A stretch of 64,000 bases of DNA from AWTP1-13 sp963775835. GTDB taxonomy: Bacteria > Pseudomonadota > Alphaproteobacteria > Rhizobiales > Hyphomicrobiaceae. The stretch lies in the NCBI GenBank assembly GCA_963775835.1, contig CAVZKV010000020.1, positions 310,001 to 374,000 of the forward strand. Reading direction: 5' to 3'. The translations under genes were made by a program, and so were the position numbers. Positions 26,839-36,296 of the stretch are shown here, in pieces; position 1 is the first letter of the stretch; each line of letters begins with the position of its first letter. Below the pieces are notes generated by a model. That model was not told the origin of the DNA and did no database searches. It saw only the letters and a program-made list of their open reading frames with translations.

Positions 26839-27327
26839 CTAATTTGCCGCTGCTGCCCCAGCCATCGCAACTTGCGCGTCCTGTTCGGACGTCACGCCCG
26901 ACACGCCGACAGCGCCCACAACCTTGCCGTCCACGATGACTGGCACGCCACCCTCAAGCGCCAACATGTTGCGCACTGAGAGCAGACGCAAACCTGCGCC
27001 ACCGCCCGCGACAACATCCTGCAGGGCTTTGCTCGGGCGCCTGAAGTCGAGCGCGGTGCGCGCCTTGCCGATCGCGATCTCGACCGATCCGGTCTGCGTA
27101 TTGTCGAGCTTCTGCAGCATCACGAGCGATCCGGTGGTATCGAGGATGGCAATCGCCACCGGCCAGTTATTCTTTTTCGCTTCCGCCTCGGACGCCGCCA
27201 TAGCCTTCTTGGCAGCGTCGAGCGACATGGGCGCGCCGTAAGGCGCGGGCGGCTGCTGGGCGACTGCCGTTAGCGCGGTGACAAGCATGATCGCGACAGC
27301 CGCGGCCACTATCTTAATGGGGTTCAT
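26839..27327 (-). CDS. Exported GlcG/HbpS-family protein
   Basis: A 162-residue protein with a signal peptide (about residues 1-24, ending AVAQQ) and a single GlcG/HbpS (haem-degrading HbpS-like) domain: MSLDAAKKAMAASEAEAKK, VAIAILDTTGSLVMLQKLD, EIAIGKARTALDFRRPSKAL, GGVPVIVDGKVVGAVGVSG and the end SEQDAQVAMAGAAA. Homologues bind haem, cobalamin or small organics in the periplasm. The ATG at 27327 follows TTGGAGGAAAC, a clear ribosome site. It looks intact between two decayed stretches. Neighbours give no functional hint. Confidence 0.88.
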   Translation of the reverse strand: MNPIKIVAAAVAIMLVTALTAVAQQPPAPYGAPMSLDAAKKAMAASEAEAKKNNWPVAIAILDTTGSLVMLQKLDNTQTGSVEIAIGKARTALDFRRPSKALQDVVAGGGAGLRLLSVRNMLALEGGVPVIVDGKVVGAVGVSGVTSEQDAQVAMAGAAAAN

Positions 27328-27562
27328 GTTTCCTCCAACACACTGACTATCGGCTTTCTTCAGGGGATCTCCCCGCCAGCCTGGTAGCATGCGCACGGGC
27401 GCATTGGCTAGCAGTGCTGACTAGCTGTTGGCGGAGCAATCATTCGACCCCATTTTGGTGAGCCTGTTCAAGTTCGAAGGGAGCGACGCGGGTTGCGGTC
27501 TACGGTGGCAGACTGTCGCCACCCCACTGCAATGCAACAACTTCAACGCCCCGGAGGTCGCG

Positions 27563-27649
27563 GTAGGGACGAGGATTACTCCTCGCCCCCCGCACAGATC
27601 CCGGCGAGCGCTGCTAACGCACCGGGCTCCTCCCTCGGGTTTTGGCGTA
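27563..27649 (-). mobile_element. 3'-end fragment of an RmInt1-like intron
   Basis: From the terminal GTAGGG (27563) on, the sequence follows the 3' end of intron C: domain VI-like then domain V-like hairpin, with scattered changes, up to GGTTTTGGCGT. Beyond that the match stops. The rest of that intron is absent. Confidence 0.7.
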
Positions 27650-27848
27650 CGTTTCTTCCCTTGTCACATCGGCCTTCCCCAAAAGTCCACTGGGTCGGCT
27701 GAACCACAACATTCCGCTCAACGACTTCAGAGCGGGGAGGATTACGCGGCTGCAGTCATTCGATGATCTTCAGGCCTCCGAGTTTGCTGCCCGCCACGTC
27801 GAACGCAGCGGTGGATTTCCCTCACTACGCTCACCTGTTTGCTTCGCA

Positions 27849-28507
27849 TCAAGGATTATGGGACCTATCTGGGGCGACTTTTGGCTGAGGCCGTCGAACC
27901 TTGTAGCCATTGAACAGCTTGAAGGTGTCGTATAGCCACCGCCTACTCCACCGCTTCCAGCCGAAGCCCTCGCATTGCCGAGCATGCATCAAATGGCGCC
28001 GGACCTTCTTTTCCACCCAACTCTGAATGAAGTTGAAGCACTCACTGGAGTGACCGACCGCGAAGTAGTTGACCCAGCCGCGTAGCATCGGGTTGATCAA
28101 ATAGATCACCCGCTCCACGGGTTGAAATCGATAGCGACGGAACACACCCTTAAGCTTCCGCAGCAGTGCCGTTCGTTTCTTGAGCTTCGGCGTGTACTGA
28201 ACGCGCCATGCGCCCCGTCGACTTCGGATGCGGCGAAAATCGAACCCCAGAAAGCCGAAGCTCTCGCCACGACCGAGGTCTACGATTCAACTCTTCTCTT
28301 CATTCACCTCAACTCGTAGAGCGACCAATTCCTCGCGCAGGCGTTTCTCAACAACTGGCAGCAGCCAATCATGTCGACGGTATGCGTCGATCAAGATCAC
28401 CAGATCGTCAGCAAAACGCGCATACTCGATGTAGGTGTATTTGCCGTTGCGTGTGGCCTCCTTTGCTCGCTCGATCATACGGTCCACCTCATTGAGGTAG
28501 AAACCAT
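27849..28507 (-). pseudogene. Decayed group II intron reverse transcriptase (third lineage)
   Basis: Reading from about 28507 the frame gives GFYLNEVDRMIERAKEA, IEYARFADDLVILIDA (FADD catalytic block) and VEVNEEKS, then an in-frame TGA near 28285, then IVDLGRGESFGFLGFDFRR, YTPKLKKRTALLRKL and the domain X stretch INPMLRGWVNYFAVGHSS, ending near KVAPD. The first half of the protein, with the first catalytic Asp, is missing because the region abuts the methyltransferase gene. It is a different lineage from introns A-C. Confidence 0.8.
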
Positions 28508-28511
28508 CGGC

Positions 28512-29330
28512 CTAAGGGGTCGCCGTGAACACAAACCCTTGGATCTTCGCTGCCACCTCACCGTTTCCATGCCGGCTCGCAATTGCCCCTGCTGCATATT
28601 CTGTTGCGGCTTGAAGTTTGTCTGCTCCCCTTGCCTCGATCTCGTTGCGCAGCGGTGTACCCTGGCAGTAGGCAAGTGCTGGATAGCGTGCAGATGGCGC
28701 GCTGCTCTGCTCTCGGCGCGTCTCGATCGTAACGTTGGAAAAGCCGGACCTTTCCAGCTCCTCACGGATCAACGGCACGTCATGGTAGCCATGCGGCGTC
28801 CGCGCCAAGAAGCGCGGCGGATCGCTCGGAAAATACTCGGCGAGCGCATCAGTGACGTCGTTCGCGAACGTATTCTCCTCGATACGATCCCAGACATTGA
28901 ACAGCCAGTGGCCGCCCGGCTTGAGAACCCGTCTCACCTCACGATATCCGCGAACGCGGTCGGGAAAAAACATCACGCCAAACTGACAGCAGACTACATC
29001 GAATGCCCTATCGTCGAACGGCAAGGCCAACGCATCTGTCTGCTGCCAGGTGATCCGCGCATCCGTGCCTTGGCGCTCTGCGGCCTGATCGAGCATCGGC
29101 TGATTGAGATCAGTCACCACATAGTGGCAAGCCTGAGAAAGCCTGGGTGCAAGCGCGCGCGTAACCACACCACTACCGGCAGCTGTCTCGAGAACGGCTG
29201 TCGGAGAAAGGTTGGCCGCACGCTGCGCAAGATCCTGGGCAAAGCCTTCGAAAATCAGCGGCACCAAGTAGTCGTCGTAGATCTTCGGTATCGAGCCGAT
29301 GAATACCTTGTCGGACTGCGACATTGTCAT
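28512..29330 (-). CDS. Class I SAM-dependent methyltransferase
   Basis: A 272-residue Methyltransf_11-type protein. AVLETAAGSGVVTRALAPRL is motif I (SAM binding), VVTDLNQPMLDQA is the acidic end of strand 2, DALALPFDDRAFDVVCCQFG is motif II, and REVRRVLKPGGHWLFNVWD is motif III. YDDYLVPLIFEGFAQDLAQR precedes the fold. The substrate is unknown; relatives act on small molecules, quinones or lipids. The start is ATG at 29330. It is followed at once by the decayed intron reverse transcriptase, so its downstream context is lost. Confidence 0.88.
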   Translation of the reverse strand: MTMSQSDKVFIGSIPKIYDDYLVPLIFEGFAQDLAQRAANLSPTAVLETAAGSGVVTRALAPRLSQACHYVVTDLNQPMLDQAAERQGTDARITWQQTDALALPFDDRAFDVVCCQFGVMFFPDRVRGYREVRRVLKPGGHWLFNVWDRIEENTFANDVTDALAEYFPSDPPRFLARTPHGYHDVPLIREELERSGFSNVTIETRREQSSAPSARYPALAYCQGTPLRNEIEARGADKLQAATEYAAGAIASRHGNGEVAAKIQGFVFTATP

Positions 29331-29551
29331 GGTCCCTACGTTGTCAATTTCACATCATACCGACAAGCCCGCACATCCGAGGAGGGCGATTGAGATTAGG
29401 CCATTTCACCCCTAGGGTCCAAGCCGCGAAGGGTCAAGAGCGCCACCAGCCATCCGTCCGTTGCTGGTTTGAAGCTGTCGTGGAGTTATCAAGCGACGGA
29501 GCAAAGCCAAGATCTGCCGTCTTTTGATAGTTGCCAGTCCGCGTGCGCGGG
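29331..29551. other. Intergenic gap, no gene seen
   Basis: Short stretch between the methyltransferase start and the end of the TetR gene; it should hold the methyltransferase promoter. Nothing else recognised. Confidence 0.35.
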
Positions 29552-30205
29552 TCAGTCGAACAGCGGAGTGTTCGCCGATGGCAGCGCGCTCAGGTAGGCC
29601 TCAACGAGGCACACTAATTCGTCCTCGAGCTCTGTCGTACCGGGAAGCTGAGACTGCTCTTCGAACGCAGCCCGGATGACACCGATGACAGCACGCGTCA
29701 CGACAAATAAAGCTGCGCCACGTAGCGCTGGGACCTTCTCTCCCAGCAGCTGCGCATTGCGTTCTGCGACGAGTTCGGCGATTTCCTGGACGGGTCGCGC
29801 GTGCTCATGGCCAAAACCGTTCGCAAGATGCACCGCCATGATAGCGCGGCGGACCTTGGGTCTGTCCTTTTGCAATGTCACCATCGCTCGGACCGCCCTT
29901 CGCACCAAGGACGCATCTTCGTTCCGCCCGGGTCCTGCGATCGCTTGTCGGACCAAGGACTCGTCTCGGGCGAGACGCCGCCGAGCCATGGCGATCAAGA
30001 TGGCATCCTTATTGGGAAAGTAGTCGTAGAGCGTGCCGATGCTGAGACCAGCGCGCTCAGCGATGCGGTTCGTGTTCAGAGCCGCAATTCCTTCGCGCTC
30101 GATAATCCGAGCAGTGGCTTCGCAGATTGCGTCGATGGTGGCGCGAGCCCGCGCTTGAGTGGGACTTCTTCGTTGCAAAACAGCGCTTTGCACCTTCTTA
30201 GCCAT
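29552..30205 (-). CDS. TetR/AcrR-family regulator
   Basis: A 217-residue regulator. The DNA-binding part is ATIDAICEATARIIEREGIA and LNTNRIAERAGLSIGTLYDYFPNKDAILIAMARR (about residues 20-70), the classic TetR helix-turn-helix. The C-terminal ligand-binding half (RAAFEEQSQLPGTTELEDEL near the end) resembles the TetR_C_5-type domain. The ATG at 30205 is clear. It is divergent from the serine-hydrolase pseudogene, with a short palindrome in between. It probably represses itself and once also the hydrolase. Confidence 0.9.
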   Translation of the reverse strand: MAKKVQSAVLQRRSPTQARARATIDAICEATARIIEREGIAALNTNRIAERAGLSIGTLYDYFPNKDAILIAMARRRLARDESLVRQAIAGPGRNEDASLVRRAVRAMVTLQKDRPKVRRAIMAVHLANGFGHEHARPVQEIAELVAERNAQLLGEKVPALRGAALFVVTRAVIGVIRAAFEEQSQLPGTTELEDELVCLVEAYLSALPSANTPLFD

Positions 30206-30242
30206 TGTTGCTGCCGCGGCTGCGTACCCGAGTAGTCAAAAC

Positions 30243-30255
30243 CGAGCTTAGCTCG
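30243..30255. promoter_or_regulatory. Candidate operator between TetR gene and hydrolase pseudogene
   Basis: Perfect palindrome CGAGCT-t-AGCTCG in the divergent intergenic region. Its position suits autoregulation by the TetR protein; binding is not shown. Confidence 0.4.
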
Positions 30256-30336
30256 CATTATGACCTGGAGACCATCGCTTTTGCGCGGCTACAGCATGGC
30301 GCCGGCAGCTTCTCACCTTTCGCTTTGCGAGCTCAA

Positions 30337-31546
30337 ATGTCTGACGGTGCTGCGCTTTTCTTAGCATTTCCGACTGAGCCCTCCGGCCTCCGCCGCCTGG
30401 CGCCTGCTCGGCGGCTGTCACTCATCTTGCATTTTGCTGTCTTGTTGGTGGGCGCAGCCACCCCACGATGGGCTCTCGCGTCGCCTTGCGCAACACCGGC
30501 GCGACTTGGTGACGGCTGGGAGACAAGCAGGCCAGTCGACGCACGCATAGATGCCGATGCTCTTTGCAAGATCCTGAAAGCCGTGGCAGGCGGGTCCGAC
30601 AATCTTCACAGCTTGCTCGTTGCGCGCGATGGGCGCATCGTGGCCGAACTCTATCGCAAAGGCCGAGACCGGTCGGCCCGCGATTTTTTCTCGCGCGAGG
30701 TCAGCTTCGGTCCGGCCGATCGACATGACATGCGCTCGATGAGCAAGTCGCCTGTTGTACGGCATCGTGCGGGAGGAAGGGACGCTTCCGCCTCTTCCGA
30801 CGCCAGTCGTCGATCTTTATCCAGCCTATCCTGCACTGGCCTCAGATCCGGCACGCAAATCAATCACGGTCGAGCACGCGCTGACGATGGCGAACGGGCT
30901 GGAATGGCACGAAACGGCCGCCACCTACGGCTCCTTTTCCAACGATGAGACCCGGCTCTTCTGGGATTGGTCGCCGGTCAAATTCGTGCTGGGTCGCCCC
31001 ATCAGCTCGCCCGCAGGGCAAACTTTCAACTACAATGGCGGCAACACGGTCATCATCGCGGATCTCCTCGAGCGCGCTACCAAAATGCTGCTGGATCAGC
31101 TTGCACGCTTGCGCCTTTTCCAACCGCTCGGCATCACAGACTATGAATGGCTAGCAGATCTGTGGGGTCGGCCCATGGCCTATGCAGGTCTACGGCTCAA
31201 GCCGCGCGACCTGCTGAAGATCGGCCGCATGATGCTCGACCATGGCCGTTGGCAGAGCCGTCAAATCGTGCCGGCGGCATGGGTGGTGGATTCTATCCGG
31301 CCGCACATCGCCACTGGCAGGGGGCCCGGCTCGGGCTACGGCTATTTCTGGTGGACAGGGACTGTCGACTGGCAGGACAAAAAGCTTTCGTGGGGCGCGG
31401 CAATTGGAAATGGCGGGCAGCGCTTGTTCCTTGTGCCGGCGCTCCACCTAGAGGTGGTGATGACGGCCGGCGCGTACAATGACGCCGGTATCGCAGTGAA
31501 GGAGGCCGACATCTTCAATCGTGTGGTCGCAGCTGTGCAGCCATAA
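30337..31546 (+). pseudogene. Beta-lactamase-fold serine hydrolase, frameshifted at the active site
   Basis: The first part (from ATG 30337) has a hydrophobic leader LILHFAVLLVGAATPRWALA and the domain start LHSLLVARDGRIVAELYRKG up to DMRSMSKS, which contains the SxxK nucleophile motif. The reading frame then breaks near 30750: the continuation LLYGIVREEGTLPPLPTPV lies in another frame and runs to 31546 with LTMANGLEWHE, SPAGQTFNYNGGN (YxN motif) and YFWWTGTVDWQD. Relatives are class C beta-lactamase-like esterases. The break lies a few residues after the catalytic Ser-Lys, so the product is dead unless the shift is a sequence error. Confidence 0.85.
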
Positions 31547-32002
31547 CGCCCCGCATCACAAGGGCAGTTGTTGGTCATTCGCGTCGAAGCGCCTGAGTCC
31601 CCTATGAAAGCGAAGCGGTCATGGCAACGTGGCGGCACGACGCGACGTGTCACATTCGGAAGTCGCCCCGGGCCCTGTTTACGACCGGCGAACTTGCCGG
31701 CTTCCGGCCAAATAAGAGACTTATAAGCATCGCAGCAAATGGGCTGGACCACCGATTGATTTCAGCTGCGCCAATCATGTCGGATGGCCTTCGGGCGTTG
31801 AGCGATGGCAGCCGTCGTCGAATAGACAGGACCCCAGATCATGCGAACAACTAAGGCATGATAGAGACATGATGCTTTGTGCGCGCGAACCCAACTAAGC
31901 AGAACAAGCGGACACCTTGGGAAACCGCACCGCTGCTACCGATTAAAAAAACCCATCGGAGCCAAGATGGCAACGAACGTGATCGCAGCGAAAGAGACAA
32001 CC
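31547..32002. other. Gap of about 450 bp, no gene seen
   Basis: Only short frames. The last part carries the upstream region of the cupin pseudogene (an ATG at 31967 in a run of charged codons is not convincing). Confidence 0.4.
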
Positions 32003-32453
32003 ATGAAAAGGCACACAGTCGCACTTGTCGCGCCCCTTGCGCGACCGCGGTCTGGGTGCCCTCCCGCGCTCAAACCGTCGACACGAGCGTGGTCAAGGTT
32101 CCGCAGGACATCGTTTACAAGGGATTTCCCGAAGCGCCGCAACACGTCACCTTGTTCGGATTCCTCGCAGCCCGGCCTCTACGTTGATCGCATCAGATTT
32201 CTGCCAGGCATGGAGGTCATGCCCATTGGCACCCTGATACGGTGCGGACCGTCTTGGTCATGTCCGGGACGTTCTACTTCGCGTCGGCGAACAATGGGAC
32301 GAGAGCAAGCTCAAGGCCTACCCTGCCGGGACCTTGTATTCGGAACCGCCGAGGACCCCGCACTATGCATGGGCCAAGGACGGAGAGGTGATCCTGCAGA
32401 TCACTGCGATCGGTCCCACCAGCAACGTGCCCGTCGCAGCAAAGAAGCCGTAA
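32003..32453 (+). pseudogene. Exported cupin-domain protein with at least three frameshifts
   Basis: Starting at ATG 32003 (MKRHTVALVA, signal peptide) the protein can be read only by changing frames: VWVPSRAQTVDTSVVKVPQD and YKGFPEAPQHVTLFG, then SSQPGLYVDRIRFLPGMEVMP, then HWHPDTVRTVLVMSGTFYFA with the metal-binding HxH of a cupin, then GEQWDESKLKAYPAGTLYSE and PHYAWAKDGEVILQITAIGP to the TAA at 32451. Relatives are small periplasmic cupins of unknown function. With shifts near 32040, 32165, 32220 and 32290 it is dead. Confidence 0.8.
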
Positions 32454-32473
32454 GGCGGGAGGAGATGATCAGG

Positions 32474-33421
32474 TCAGGTGGCACGACGAAGTCCGGAATG
32501 CTTTGATGTCGATCGCAGTTTTTTTAGGCGCGCGGTGTCTTCAGCCGCCTCAGTTAGGAGCCATCCAGTGAAGGCGGCAATCTTGGGCATCTTAGCGGTC
32601 ACCTTTGGACAGACGATCCAATAGGCAAATGATGCCGGCAGCGCCAGCGAGAAGGGACGCACGAGCCGGCCGCCGATAAGGTCCCAGGCCGCGAGTGCGG
32701 ATCGCGCCAGCGCAACGCCTTGTCCATCAACGGCCGCGTCGATTGCCATGCTGGCCTGATTGAGAATTGGGCCGTGCGAGACATCAACGTCTACTGCTCC
32801 GGCAGCGCCCAGCCACCTGCTCCAGTCCTGGCGATCATTGACATGCAGAAGTGTGTGTCGACGTAGATCGGCAGGTTTGCGCAACGGCTTGCCTTTTTCG
32901 AGAAGATTCGGACTACAAACAGGAAACTCCTCCTCCAGACAGAGGCGAGTGACATGCAAAGCCTGGAATTGTCCGTCGCCATGGCGAATGGCCAGATCGA
33001 CATCCTCACGCGCAAAATCGACGTGGTGCAATGACGCGCTCACCCGCAGATCGATGTTGGGGTGTGCCTCGGCGAAGCGGCTCAGCCGATGAACTAACCA
33101 CTTGGCTGCGAAATTCGGCGACGTGCTGACGGTTAGTGCACCGGCGTTCTGACGCTGCAGCAATCGCTCGGTTCCATTCGCAATGCGATCGAAGGCGTCG
33201 CGCACAACGACCAGATATGCGCGCCCTGCTTCCGTGATAATGAGTCTTTGCCGTTCGCGATTAAACAGTTTGAGCCCCAGCTCTGCTTCCAGCGCTTTGA
33301 CCTGGTGGCTGACGGCGCCTTGCGTAACGCAAAGCTCCTCGGCGGCGCGCGTAAAGCTCTCACAGCGGGCGGCGGCCTCAAAAGCCTTCAGCGCATTCAA
33401 TGCTGGCAGCCGGCGTGGCAT
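32474..33421 (-). CDS. LysR-family regulator (GcvA-like)
   Basis: A 315-residue protein. RRLPALNALKAFEAAARCES then FTRAAEELCVTQGAVSHQVK and LEAELGLKLFNRERQRL make the winged helix-turn-helix (residues 5-65). LTVSTSPNFAAKWLVHRLSR starts the effector domain; DLRVSASLHHVDFAREDVDL and AIRHGDGQF are typical of the GcvA/AmpR branch. It is convergent with the cupin pseudogene and divergent from the genes after 33600. The target is unknown; LysR genes usually act on the divergent neighbour. Confidence 0.92.
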   Translation of the reverse strand: MPRRLPALNALKAFEAAARCESFTRAAEELCVTQGAVSHQVKALEAELGLKLFNRERQRLIITEAGRAYLVVVRDAFDRIANGTERLLQRQNAGALTVSTSPNFAAKWLVHRLSRFAEAHPNIDLRVSASLHHVDFAREDVDLAIRHGDGQFQALHVTRLCLEEEFPVCSPNLLEKGKPLRKPADLRRHTLLHVNDRQDWSRWLGAAGAVDVDVSHGPILNQASMAIDAAVDGQGVALARSALAAWDLIGGRLVRPFSLALPASFAYWIVCPKVTAKMPKIAAFTGWLLTEAAEDTARLKKLRSTSKHSGLRRAT

Positions 33422-33607
33422 CGGCCCACTTCATGAGAAAATCTGGGGCAAGGTAGAGAAACCATGCTTTGCGCGCAAGTCGCGGGTCAGGCTACTCACA
33501 AGCACTATGCAGAGAACGCACGTTTCTCCTTTCTCCTTTCACTCGCATGGAGCGGCACAGTGTTAATAGGCCTCGGCCAGCGATCGCGCCTCGTGACGTG
33601 GCTTCAG

Positions 33608-33811
33608 ATGGGTCACCGGTCAAGGCCGGCTTTTCGCGAAGCGCTGGCTAAATATACCGACGCATTGCGCGAAGCCTTTGCTGCTTATCGCGAGTATCAC
33701 CACCTGGCCTCAAACCGCATTCCCCATGACAAGGCACTGCGGAAGGTGTTTGGGCTCGACGAGGCGCGCGTGTTCAACAGGAGGAAGTCGTGGACCGCCA
33801 AGAGCATATAG
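33608..33811 (+). CDS. Small hypothetical protein
   Basis: A possible 67-residue protein from ATG 33608 with a helical, charged middle (AFREALAKYTDALREAFAAY) and a C-terminus containing RIPHDKALRKVFGLDEAR, a pattern that looks like a real protein sequence rather than a shadow frame. No family is recognised and no ribosome site is visible. Its end overlaps the next gene by 22 bp. Confidence 0.4.
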   Translation: MGHRSRPAFREALAKYTDALREAFAAYREYHHLASNRIPHDKALRKVFGLDEARVFNRRKSWTAKSI

Positions 33812-34035
33812 TTAAGGCAATACTTAACCCTGCCGCTAGCTTCCGGCGCCCGATGGACGTCATCGCAGCAGTTGACATTGCGACGATGGAGAAGCTCGCC
33901 ATTCTGAAGGCCTGGGAAGCTGATGAGCAAGCCCTGCAACGCGCTGAAAGCGAGGGCATGGGCGGAGGCGAGCATTCACATCTTCATAGGGTACGAGAGG
34001 CGCTCACACGCCTTGAGGGCGAGCGTTTTCCCTAA
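33790..34035 (+). CDS. Small conserved hypothetical protein
   Basis: An 81-residue protein starting at GTG 33790. VKAILNPAASFRRPMDVIAA, EKLAILKAWEADEQALQRAE and the Gly-rich ESEGMGGGEHSHLHRVREAL follow the layout of a small rhizobial protein I remember as ending in a Met-Gly-rich turn and a terminal helix, found next to stress or metal genes. Function is not known. GAGG lies close upstream of the GTG. It precedes the ChrB-like gene in the same direction and may share its transcript. Confidence 0.6.
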   Translation: MDRQEHIVKAILNPAASFRRPMDVIAAVDIATMEKLAILKAWEADEQALQRAESEGMGGGEHSHLHRVREALTRLEGERFP

Positions 34036-34088
34036 CCACCGCGTCGCATTGCACCCATCGCGATGATGTCGCCAATTGGAGGAAAATC

Positions 34089-34550
34089 ATGAAATGGGTC
34101 ACGCGCGAGAAGGTAAAGGTCGATCGCGTTGCTTGTCCTTGGCTCATTCGCAAATTCATCGATCGACAAGCTCAGTTCTTGTTCGTCCCTGCGGACACGG
34201 TGTTGGAGGTCGCCAAACTCGAGGGCGCAACGCCCTACGATGTGCCCGGAGTCGAATTCGGGCACCACGGCAAGGAGTGCTCGTTCGATGCACTGGTGAA
34301 GAAGCATCAACTCGACCGCGATCCGGCCATCGTGCTGTTGGGCAAAATCGTCAACGGAGCTGATACCGATAACTCACTTTGGAACCAGCCGGAGTCAGCT
34401 GGTCTCAACGCAATTGCCGAAGGATTTCGGCACCTGGGCCTCAAAGACGATCATGAAATGCTTGCCGCTGAATCGATTGTCTACGACGCCCTCTACGCAT
34501 ACTGCCAGGAGATGGTGCGCCGCGGTAGGTCAGATGGTCAGTTTCGCTGA
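34089..34550 (+). CDS. ChrB-domain protein (chromate-resistance associated)
   Basis: A 153-residue protein. KWVTREKVKVDRVACPWLIR, KFIDRQAQFLFVP, GVEFGHHGKECSFDALVKKH and DAIAEGF-like GLNAIAEGFRHLGLKDDHEM match the C-terminal domain of ChrB, the chromate-sensing partner of the ChrA exporter; the N-terminal ChrB domain is absent, as in many short homologues. The ATG at 34089 follows GGAGGAAAATC. No chrA gene is in the window. The following beta-propeller pseudogene is 7 bp away, so they formed an operon. A role in metal or oxidative stress is only inferred. Confidence 0.85.
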   Translation: MKWVTREKVKVDRVACPWLIRKFIDRQAQFLFVPADTVLEVAKLEGATPYDVPGVEFGHHGKECSFDALVKKHQLDRDPAIVLLGKIVNGADTDNSLWNQPESAGLNAIAEGFRHLGLKDDHEMLAAESIVYDALYAYCQEMVRRGRSDGQFR

Positions 34551-34556
34551 CCGTCG

Positions 34557-35493
34557 ATGCAAAGCAAAAACCCAATGACGAAGCAGCCTTTGCAGCAGGT
34601 CGGATACGTCGCGCTGCCAAAGCACGAGGCAGCCGGGGGTTTCGATCACGCCGCAGTGCATGCAGCGAGCGGCCAAGTCTATGTTGCACACACTGCCAAT
34701 AATACCGTCGACGTTTTCGACCCAGCATCCGCAGAGTGCTTGTTTTCAATCTCAGGCCTGTCGGGCGTCGCGGAAGTCATTGTGAGCGATCAGGCGCAGC
34801 TCATCATCACCTCCAACCGATCCGAGAACACGATCGGAATCTTTGCTCCCGGTCATGATCCAAAGGTACGCAAAGCCAACGGTATTGCCTATGATCATAG
34901 CCGGCGGCTTGTTCTCGTGGCGAACGTCGGTAATCCAGGTTTGCCAAGCTCCCACATGCGTCTGTGGTCAACCTAGACGACGGCGTGGTGCAAAATGAGA
35001 TTGGCGTCCCCGGCCGAACCCGCAGGACGGTTTACGATCCGGATGCGCAGGTATTTTACGTGAATATTGCGGATCCGGCTCAGATCGTTGTCGTCGACGC
35101 GGAGCGCCCCGTTGGCATGCACGCACATTTCCCGTCCCCGCGGTGGGACCACATGGCCTCGATCTAGATCTCGCCACGCACCGCCTCTTCTGTGCTTGTG
35201 ACGAGGGCACGTTGGTCACGCTCGATGCGCAGGCGGGCAGGATAGTTAGCGACAAGAAACTGAGCGGCACTCCGGATGTCATCTTCTACAATCACCAACG
35301 CGAACATCTTTATGTTGCTGTCGGAGACCCCGGCGTGATCGACGTATTCGACACCTCGACAATGCGGAAGATCGGAAGTGTCGTAACGGAGAAGGGAGCC
35401 CACACGCTGGCGCTCGCACCTGGGCACGACCAGGTCTATGCTTTCTTGCCTGAGTCGCATCGCGCGACGATCTATCAAGTCCGCGCGTCGTGA
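34557..35493 (+). pseudogene. YncE-like beta-propeller protein, two frameshifts
   Basis: Three consecutive frames together give one propeller of about 310 residues: AAVHAASGQVYVAHTANNTV and AQLIITSNRSENTIGIFAPG (first frame, to about 34950), then LDDGVVQNEIGVPGRTR and DAQVFYVNIADPAQIVVVDA (second frame, to about 35150), then GLDLDLATHRLFCACDEGTL and HLYVAVGDPGVIDVFDTSTM (third frame, to 35493). The repeats are of the NHL/YncE type that bind small ligands or DNA in relatives. It sits 7 bp after the ChrB-like gene. Each junction needs a single-base change. Confidence 0.8.
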
Positions 35494-35654
35494 GTTGACA
35501 GCAGAGACAGGCCAGTGCGTGATGGCGATATCGGCATGCTGGAGAGGGGCTGCACGCCCGCCCTGTGTGCTGGAAGCGCAACGAACGGATCAATGTCCGC
35601 GGCTAAGTCGCAATAGGTTCGCCAATTGTAGATAATCACGCGGAGAAGCATCTC

Positions 35655-36296
35655 ATGGTGCGAACGAGTGCCTTGATGGCCGTCGCGGTGCTTGGCGTGA
35701 CCGTTGCCAGCAATGCCGAAACAGTGGATTTCCGGGGTGAGGAAGCCGGCGTTCCTCCGAAGGGTTGGCTTTTGACTATGACCGGCAAGGGCGTGCCTAA
35801 ATGGACGGTAGAGCGCGACAATAGCGACCAACCTAAGGTGCTGAAACAATCCGGCAAGGCGACCTATCCGCTGGCGCTCAGGCAAGGAACGAGTATCAAG
35901 GACGAATTCGTTGAAGCCAGCTTCAAGCCTATCGCTGGCTCAGAGGACCGCGCCGGTGGGCTCGTCTGGCGCGCAATGGACGCCAACAACTACTATGTCG
36001 TGCGCGCCAATGCTCTGGAAGACAATGTTGTGCTCTACAAGACCGTCAATGGTGCGCGCAGCTCGCTCGAAATTCTCGGGCGAAAGGGTGGGTACGGCGT
36101 TAAAGTGGCGGTACCGGCCAATCAGTGGCACACCCTCCGTGTGGACTTTGCTGGGACACGCTTCCAAGTGAGCTTTGATGGCAAATCACTATTCGAAGTC
36201 GACGATGCGACCTTCGCCGAGGCAGGCATGGTAGGTGTCTGGACCAAAGCCGACAGCGTCACCGCATTCGGAGACTTTAGTTACGATGCGAAGTAA
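35655..36296 (+). CDS. Exported LamG/DUF1080-like (concanavalin A fold) protein
   Basis: A 213-residue protein with a signal peptide (MVRTSALMAVAVLGVTVASN, cleavage near Ala-Glu) and one jelly-roll domain: VDFRGEEAGVPPKGW, WTVERDNSDQPKVLKQSG, FKPIAGSEDRAGGLVWRAMD, NNYYVVRANALEDNVVLYK, WHTLRVDFAGTRFQVSFDGK and the end SVTAFGDFSYDA. This is the pattern of LamG or 3-keto-disaccharide hydrolase-like domains that bind sugars; no catalytic residue can be assigned. CGGAGAAGCATCTC precedes the ATG at 35655. It follows the ChrB/propeller pair and may belong to the same locus. Confidence 0.82.
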   Translation: MVRTSALMAVAVLGVTVASNAETVDFRGEEAGVPPKGWLLTMTGKGVPKWTVERDNSDQPKVLKQSGKATYPLALRQGTSIKDEFVEASFKPIAGSEDRAGGLVWRAMDANNYYVVRANALEDNVVLYKTVNGARSSLEILGRKGGYGVKVAVPANQWHTLRVDFAGTRFQVSFDGKSLFEVDDATFAEAGMVGVWTKADSVTAFGDFSYDAK

